Source: Saccopteryx bilineata
Taxonomy: Eukaryota > Chordata > Mammalia > Chiroptera > Emballonuridae
Length of the DNA stretch: 64,000 nucleotides
Direction: 5' to 3'
NCBI RefSeq assembly: GCF_036850765.1
Contig: NC_089492.1
Span: 164,546,296-164,610,295 of the forward strand
The notes under the pieces were generated by a model. It did no database searches and was not told the DNA's origin. It worked only from the letters and a program-made list of their open reading frames with translations. The position numbers were made by a program, and so were the translations under genes. Shown here piece after piece: positions 55,500 through 64,000 of the stretch. The stretch's first letter is position 1. Each line of letters opens with the position of its first letter.

Positions 55500-56980
55500 T
55501 ATCCAGAATGACACCCCTTGGATTATCTGATTCTAAGAGCTATTTTACAAGTGTAAATAACTAATAAAAAGCTGTTAACTAATGTCAGTTAGAATCTGAC
55601 TCTAATTGCACTGAGTCAATTAGAGGCTCAGTGGGAGTTTTACCACCTTGTGGTAACAATTCATATTGTTATTCTTGATCTATTAAATGCACTCAATTTT
55701 GGGATTCCCTTTATCTCCCATCTGTCTGGTTCTTTTGTGAGTTAAATAAAATAAACACATTCATTTTTATGTTGGAATGAGTCATCATTTTACCTTTAAA
55801 AAAATTCTCTTAACCTATTAGTACAATATTATGGGACAGGACAACCCCAGGTGGAAAAAAGAATTTAATAAAAGTTGGTGTGAAGACAACTGTGATTGAA
55901 TGCTAAGATTAGGCATTTTATAAAACTCCCAATACATACACTTTACAAGAATGTCACCCTAATTTCTTATTTAAGTTTCAAATTGCTCACTGTATTAATA
56001 CCTAGAATTGAAAATAGTAAAGTTCTTTTATTATGAATGTGGTAGTACTAACTCGCAGTTACAGCATATTCTTTGGAGGCTCTTGAATTATGGTGTTAAA
56101 TTTGACCTGGGTGATTGACATGGCTTAGAAATGTTTTCGTTATTCTGTATTTCTTGTTGACATATTTGACCACTTGTCTTTCCAGATAAGTAACTTTAAA
56201 AAAAGTAATTCTTTGTTTGCATAGAATGTCTTAAATATATTTGATGTTGGGAGACGTGAATTGTGCACAAATATTTAATGTACCTTGAACTTTTAAATAT
56301 TGAAATACAAAGACATAAAGAATAGTAAACCCGTAGTTTGTGCAAAGACCGAGAAATTCATCTGGTCACAAATGGAGGTCACAAGCAAGGACCAGCTTTC
56401 TTTGTAGTTTTTTGCAGGCCTGTCTAATCAATGTAAACATTTTGAAAAACAGATTTAAAGTTCTTGTTTTCCAGGAAAATGATACCATTTTCTTTTTATC
56501 CAGACCACAATCAGGTTGTTTTGAGACTGTGCTCCAAGGTGTTCTGCCTGATTCTGTTCAGTCTTGCCCAATACAAATCTAATCTCTCTAGCCAGTCTAG
56601 TTATTCTTATAAAGCACTATTTAGAAGGACTCCTTGAATTAAAAGACAACAAGATTTTTTTAAAATGAGTACTTAAACAAAAAGATGGCAAGATTGAGAT
56701 AAAAGACAACCAACAGTGTAATTAGAACTGTTCATATTCATTGTGAATTTGAATTATGAAGTATATAGAGTGGATTCTCTTTCGTCTTTAGGTTCTCATC
56801 CACAGACATACTGAAGATAACCTTTAAGATAGTTTGGCTAAGGGAATAGATACGAGTCATTCTGGAATCGTCTGTTTGTTCCATGTAGTCTTTTTGATCC
56901 TGGGACTAAAATGTCTTGGTTCTGGAGCTTTTTTTTAAACTAAGTTTTAGTGTTTGCTTATGAACTAATTTAAGGTACAG
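55500..56980. other. Noncoding AT-rich stretch, probably GDAP2 intron 1
   Basis: No exon or repeat that I recognise. Confidence 0.4.
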
Positions 56981-56986
56981 AACTGG

Positions 56987-57202
56987 CTTGACCTCTGGTG
57001 GCGCAGTGGATAAAGTGTCGACCTGGGAACACTGAGGTTGCCGGTTCAAAACCCTGTACTTGTCTGGTCAAGGCATATATGGGAGTTGATGCTTCCAGCT
57101 CCTCCCCCCTTTCTCTCCCTCCCTCCCTCCCTCCCTCCCTCCCTCCCTCCCTCCCTCCCTCCCTCCCTCCCTCCTCTCTAAAATGAATAAATTAAAAAAA
57201 AA
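56987..57202 (+). mobile_element. SINE, type 3, with expanded (TCCC)n
   Basis: Target-site duplication TACAGAACTGG at 56976 and 57203. The TC tract has become a CCCT microsatellite at about 57114-57172. Confidence 0.9.
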
Positions 57203-58259
57203 TACAGAACTGGTCAGTTGATTTTCAGTGGAAAGTCTTGCTCCTTTTTAATGTTCTTCAAAATTCTGGCTATAGCTCTAGCTTATTTTAGTCTTCCCCT
57301 CCTCTATCCTACCCCCTTACCTGAGTCCTCTGTTTGCATTCTTTCCATCACTGGGATTCTTAGTCTGAGTCTGGGAACACTCTCACATTTATTTGTAAAC
57401 CTGTGCTTGTATGAGCTCATAGACTCACATTTTGGGTGGTGAAAGGGTATTTATTGCTCATGTGATTTTCAGAGGGGTCTATGACTCTAAGAATATTAAA
57501 CATTACTGTTCTTTAAGGATTATGAATCAGATTTTTCTGCCTAGTTTGGCTTTGGTTCTCCATTTGCTTTATTGCTGAGGTGTGCGTATTGGGGGGTGAA
57601 AGATTTAAATTTCTTTTTGATGAGAAAAATAAATTTCTGTTTAAAGATAGAGTTGAAAAAGAATTCACCTTTTGTTAAATGCCGTGGCACTGCCCATATA
57701 ATGCCATTAAACTCTGCCCCACGATAAGTGCTCTGACCATTACTTATTACTCGTTTAACACCCAGTGTCATGTAAGGTCACAACAATTTTTAAGATCTAG
57801 GGAGAAGATCCTACAAACTATAGTGACAAGATGAGATTGGAGATAAAGGAGAACTCCTAATATGTACTGTCAAAGATGATAATAGTTACAGAAAGGGATG
57901 AATCAACAGTAAATGCAGATAAAACTTGGTTAGTTCTTGGATGGGACATTTAGGGAGTTGCTGACTTTGCAAGGGCAGTTTTAGCATTGCTGTAGAGGTG
58001 GAAGCAAAACTGTGGTAGGTTGAATAAATGAAAGAAAAGAAAGTAGAGCTGCAAAACAGATTGCTCTTAAGAAGTTACATTTCTGAAGAAGAAGTGTAGG
58101 AAAAAGTTTTGATAATAGGCCAACTCAAGGGAAGGAGAGATTAGATGTTGTGAATGAGAATTGACCAGACTGCATTCTCTTAGAGAACTAGTAAAGTGAA
58201 CAGTGAGTATAGTCTTCTATTGTTCTCTGTTCAGCTTGTGTAGTTCAAACCTAGATATA

Positions 58260-58260
<1 letters not shown>

Positions 58261-58292
<32 letters not shown>

Positions 58293-58597
58293 ACGGAGAC
58301 AGAGATAGGGACAGATACGTACAGACAGACAAGAACGGAGAAAGATGAGAAGCATCAATTTTTTGTTGTGGCACCTTAGTTGTTCATTGATTGCTTTCTC
58401 ATATGTACCTTGACTGGGGGGCTATAGCAGACCAAGTGACCTCTTGCTCAAGCCAGCGACCTTGGGCTCAAGCTGGTGAACCTTGCTCAAACCAGATGAG
58501 CCTGCGCTCAAGCTGGTGACCTCGGGGTTTTGAACCTGGGTCCTCCGTGTCCCAGTTTGACGCTCTAACCACTGTTACACCACTTGGTTAGGCCAAG
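58261..58597 (-). mobile_element. SINE, type 2, with (GT)n at its tail
   Basis: Reversed GCCTAACCAAGTGGTG head at 58595; about 14 GT units at 58265-58292. Confidence 0.85.
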
Positions 58598-59205
58598 TCT
58601 GGATATTTGTGAATAAGTCAACAGAACTTGTGGTGCCTCCAGTTTCAAAGACTGATTGGATATACTAAATATCAACTTCTGGATAAGTTTCTCTATTTCA
58701 AAATAATTTCAAAGGAGTTCTTAGTATCAAATAAAGATAATCTTCTCATGCAATTTTATCATGGTATTGATAGAGTAGGCAGCTAGATATGAGCAAAGCA
58801 GGTATGGAATGTCACCAAGGGCAAAAAGTCCTAGTGGACAAGACTAGAGAAGACAACTATTATAAGCTAGGACTTTCCTCCCAGGGTGTCCTTTCTTCCC
58901 TGTGCATATAGTTGGTTATATAGTTTAGACACTCCTAAGAGGAGAAACAAGGGGCCCAGAGAATAAATAGCCTTATAGGACTCCCATACAAGCCCTTGTA
59001 AGACCACTCAGTTAAGCACCAGGGCCTCAGGACAATGAGGTCCTGATCAGTATCAATAATCTTAGGAACAAAGCCTCAGATCTGTTGAGCACAGAGACAG
59101 AGTTTTAGTCAAACTAGAGATAACATGTAGGCCTCAGTTGTATTTCAGCTCCAGGCTGATCAATCAGTAGAGACCATGACCCTTAAAGGACACACCTGGA
59201 AAGCT

Positions 59206-59360
59206 GATGAATATTCTGTTGAGCTCTGGCAGTGTAGCTCTCATGAAGCACAAACGCTGGTTCAGTCCCCAGGCTGGGCATGTATAGGAACAGATTGGTG
59301 TTCCTGTCTTTCTCTCTCTTCCTCTCTCTAAAATCAATAAAATAACCATTTAAAAAAATT
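59206..59360 (+). mobile_element. SINE, type 4, degenerate
   Basis: GTAGCTCTCATGAAGCACAA, GGTTCAGTCCCCAGGCTGGG and a TCTCTAAAATCAATAAAATA end. Confidence 0.65.
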
Positions 59361-59450
59361 AAAAAATGTATTGTGTTGAGATCCTTCCCCTACCCTAAAA
59401 TTCCTGCCTTTATAAAACATAAAAATCCTCAAGGCAAAAGAGACTCTCAA

Positions 59451-59530
59451 TGTGCTCCCCCTCCCCTCCCCTCTCCTCCCCCCATCCCCATCCTCCTCCC
59501 CCTCTTCTCCCCTCCCCTCCCCTCCCCTCT
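59451..59530 (+). repeat. C/T-rich low-complexity tract
   Basis: Repeats of CCCCTCCCCT, possibly part of the LTR-like stretch. Confidence 0.8.
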
Positions 59531-59921
59531 TGTTCTTTTCTTACTCATGTATGTTTTGCTTTCTCCTAAGCTTCAAGGGCCCTTTTTCTTTTTCCTCTAT
59601 TAACTTATTTTCTGAGTCCTTGCAGCCAAGCTAGCTCCCTCCTGTTGCCTCTGTGAATTTCTGTCTTAAAACGGCTAGATAAACCTCTTCCCCTAGAATT
59701 CTTGGTTCTGAATTCTTTCTTAGCTGAATTCAAGGACCGAGGTCCAACTCTGCTGTTAACAATATAATCTATAAGGTCTTTCTGAAATGGTTATATAAAT
59801 TACCACATTTCCTACTACACAGAGCTCATATAGGAATTAGCATATGTGTCAGATATGGTTTATTCCATTTGGTGTGCCATGTCATGAGCAAGAAACACCA
59901 AGGCATTAGGCACAGAAAGGC

Positions 59922-60250
59922 GGTTTTTTTTTTTTCAGAGACAGTCAGAGAGAGGGATAGACAGGAACAGACAGACAGGAACAGAGAGATGAGAAGCATC
60001 AATCATTAGTTTTTCGTTTCGTGTTGCAACACCTTAGTTCATTGATTGCTTTCCCATATGTGCCTTGACTGTGGGCCTTCAGCAGACCAAGTAACCCCTT
60101 GCTCGAGCCAGCGACCTGGAGTCCAAGCTGGTGAGTTTTTTGCTCTAACCAGATGAGCCTGCTCTCAAGCTGGCGACCTCGGGGGTCTTGAACCTGGGTC
60201 CTCCGCATCCCAGTCCAATGCTCTATTCACTGCGCCACCGTCTGTCAGAC
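59922..60250 (-). mobile_element. SINE, type 2
   Basis: T run at the left and the reversed GCCTGACCAGGCGGTGG-type head at about 60249. Confidence 0.85.
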
Positions 60251-60539
60251 CATTTTTCTTGACTTAACAACAAACATTAGAATCGTACAGAAAAATTTCT
60301 CAAGAAGTTCACATGCTAACTTTTATTCCCTGATCATCTTTGTATATTCAGTGTTCTGAGCAACCTCCAATTTACAAAACCCACTAATAAGTTCTTAGAT
60401 CTATTACTCAACCTTTCAATAGCATTTAACCCTAGCCAATCCTTCCTGTCATTTCTGGAATTACTTTCTTCATTTGGCTTTTAGGCTCCCATACTTTCCT
60501 GGTGTCTCTTCCATTCTCACCTGTTCTTCTATATCTCAT

Positions 60540-61800
60540 TTTTTGACTTGTCCTCTTTCCAACCTATAAATTCTGCCTTAGGACTCAATTGTTGGTTCTC
60601 TTATCTCTGTTTGCATTTTCTCTCGGTGATCTTACCCAGTTCCCATAGCTTTAAATACTATCTATATCAGGGGTCCCCAAACTTTTTACACAGGGGGCCA
60701 GTTCACTGTCCCTCAGACCGTTGGAGGGCCAGACTATAAAAAAACTATGAACAAATCCCTATGCACACTGCACATATCTTATTTTAAAGTAAAAAAACCA
60801 AAATAGTACAAAGACAATATTTAAAATAAAGAACAAGTAAATTTAAATCAACAAACTGACCAGTATTTCAGTGGGAACTATGCTCCTCTCACTGCCCACC
60901 AATGAAAGAGGTGCCCCTTCTGGAACTGTGGCGGGGGCCGGATAAATGGCCTCAGGGGGCCGCATGCGACCCGCGGGCCGTAGTTTGGGGACCCCTGATC
61001 TATATGCTGAGAGTCCCAAATTTATCTTTAGCTGGACTTCTTTGAGCTCTTGCCTCATATAATCAGTTGCATGTTTGACATAAATACTTGACCATATAAT
61101 AGTCATCTCTTAACACTTAACACATGCAAAAAACATACAGGAGTATCTCTTTTCCCCATAACCTTCTGCAGTCTTCCCCTTATCTGTAAATATCATCATC
61201 TACTTAGTTGCTCATGCAAGAAATCTAGGAGTTATATTTGATTCTGTTCATTTCCCTCACGTTTCATATTCATTTAGCAAATCTTGTTGAGTCTATCCTT
61301 AGAATCTATTCCAAATCATACTATTTCTCACCACCTACCTCACCATCTCACCTAGATTACTGCAATTGTTTTCTACTAGTTTCTGATTTCAATCTTGGGC
61401 CCCACTCAATTTCACAGAGGCTAGGTACTCTTTCAGTGTAATTTATAAAGTCATTCTCTGTATTGGCATGCAATTGGTATCTGGCCTTTCGCTCTTTCAC
61501 CAATCTTCTCACCTACTCATGTAGCTCATTCTCCTCTAGCCAAACAAAGCTCTTTGCTTAATAGATCAAGCTCCTTCCTGCCCTTTTAGCCCTTGCACTT
61601 GCTGTTTCCTCTTCCTGAAACACCCTCCAGAGCTTCACATGGTTTGCTGTCTTGTTTAATTTAGGTCTCTACTCAGATTATCACTTTTTCTCTCCTGATA
61701 CTCATTTTCTCCAGTCATTCTGTGAGATACCTGCTTGCTTGTTTACTGTTTGTCATCTCTTCTCCAGGAAGTATAAGCTCTGTAAGGACAGGTATGTACC
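60540..61800 (+). repeat. L2 (LINE2) fragment, split by a hAT element
   Basis: CCCAAATTTATCTTTAGCTG, CTGCAGTCTTCCCCTTATCT, TTGTTGAGTCTATCCTTAGA, TAGATTACTGCAATTG and the CTTGCTGTTTCCTCTTCCTG block follow the L2 ORF2/3' region. The hAT at 60668-60997 interrupts it. Confidence 0.7.
60668..60997. mobile_element. hAT-like DNA transposon, same family as 55169, reverse orientation
   Basis: CAGGGGTCCCCAAACT and TTTGGGGACCCCTG ends and a perfect 8-bp duplication ATCTATAT at 60660 and 60998. Its interior is the reverse complement of the 55169 copy. Confidence 0.94.
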
Positions 61801-61821
61801 TGCTCTGCCTACTCACTAGTG

Positions 61822-62075
61822 CAGTGGTTCTCAAACTTTCTGAAGTCGGGGCACATTTAAAATCCTACAAATAATTGTAGGCGCACTATATACAAATTTC
61901 TGAGAAATATGTTATAATAATTAAGTCAAATATTAAAGAAAAAATATAAGGTCCAAGCGTGCTTTTATGGTAATTAAATGAAATAAATACAACAAAATTA
62001 AATTTATTCTGACATTAAAAAACATTTTTATGTTATATTTTTTGAGTTATGCTTTTTAGAATTTGTAAAAAAGAG
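61822..62075. mobile_element. hAT-like element fragment (CAGTGGTTCTCAAACT start)
   Basis: Typical MER-type start CAGTGGTTCTCAAACTTTCT at 61824. The right end is not clear and runs up to the GAPDH pseudogene. Confidence 0.55.
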
Positions 62076-62081
62076 GGGTTA

Positions 62082-64000
<1,919 letters not shown>

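Larger units (their letters stand above)
58780..59762 (+). mobile_element. Possible solitary LTR of an old endogenous retrovirus
   Basis: Between about 58,780 and 59,762 the sequence has the make-up of a gammaretrovirus-like LTR: a pyrimidine-rich stretch, CTAGATAAACCTCTTCC, GAATTCTTTCTTAGCTGAAT and an end at AACA. I see no viral gene. A SINE lies at 59206-59360. Boundaries and class are uncertain. Confidence 0.35.

Noticed and set aside
57114..57172. Regularly repeated short units that might suggest an array
   Set aside because: A CCCT microsatellite in a SINE; no spacer-repeat structure, and no CRISPR array anywhere.
54100..62080. GDAP2 coding exons
   Set aside because: I looked for the GDAP2 N-terminus and found none; the region is treated as an intron by gene order only.

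Overview
This is nuclear DNA of a placental mammal, very probably a bat. Genes are split into short exons with GT-AG introns. The introns are crowded with short tRNA-derived retroposons whose heads (for example CCCTGGCCGGTTGGCTCAG) are of the bat VES type, plus many small hAT-like and mariner-like DNA transposons, L1, L2 and MIR fragments. No bacterial, plasmid or phage feature is present. I cannot name the bat family with confidence.

Layout. (1) 1-18,935, plus strand: the 3' part of PDE4DIP (myomegalin), twelve coding exons encoding the last ~594 residues, then stop, 3' UTR and a poly(A) signal at 18,915. (2) 18,936-20,570: intergenic, no exon recognised. (3) ~20,570-53,640, minus strand: complete WDR3 (yeast Utp12/Dip2), with 26 coding exons whose phases all join and which add up to 942 codons plus stop, preceded by a noncoding first exon. 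(4) 53,450-54,200: a CpG-rich, apparently bidirectional promoter. In human and mouse WDR3 is head-to-head with GDAP2, so rightward transcription from here is probably GDAP2. (5) 54,100-62,080: repeat-rich DNA without recognised exons, probably GDAP2 intron 1. (6) 62,082-64,000: a GAPDH processed pseudogene with a stop and a frameshift, split by a 5'-truncated antisense L1, and running off the window end.

The two genes do unrelated jobs: myomegalin is a centrosome/Golgi scaffold, WDR3 a nucleolar ribosome-assembly factor. They converge tail to tail. From memory the WDR3 tail faces SPAG17 in human and mouse, so the PDE4DIP-WDR3 adjacency is probably a lineage-specific rearrangement or an assembly join. 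Other points of interest are a possible long alternative C-terminus of PDE4DIP, a GC-AG intron in WDR3, a SINE directly behind the WDR3 stop codon, a 66-bp duplication that doubles a minus-strand poly(A) signal, and transposons with perfect target-site duplications. I see no sign of a wholly new biological system; this is a normal mammalian gene region with several rearrangement and transposon signatures.
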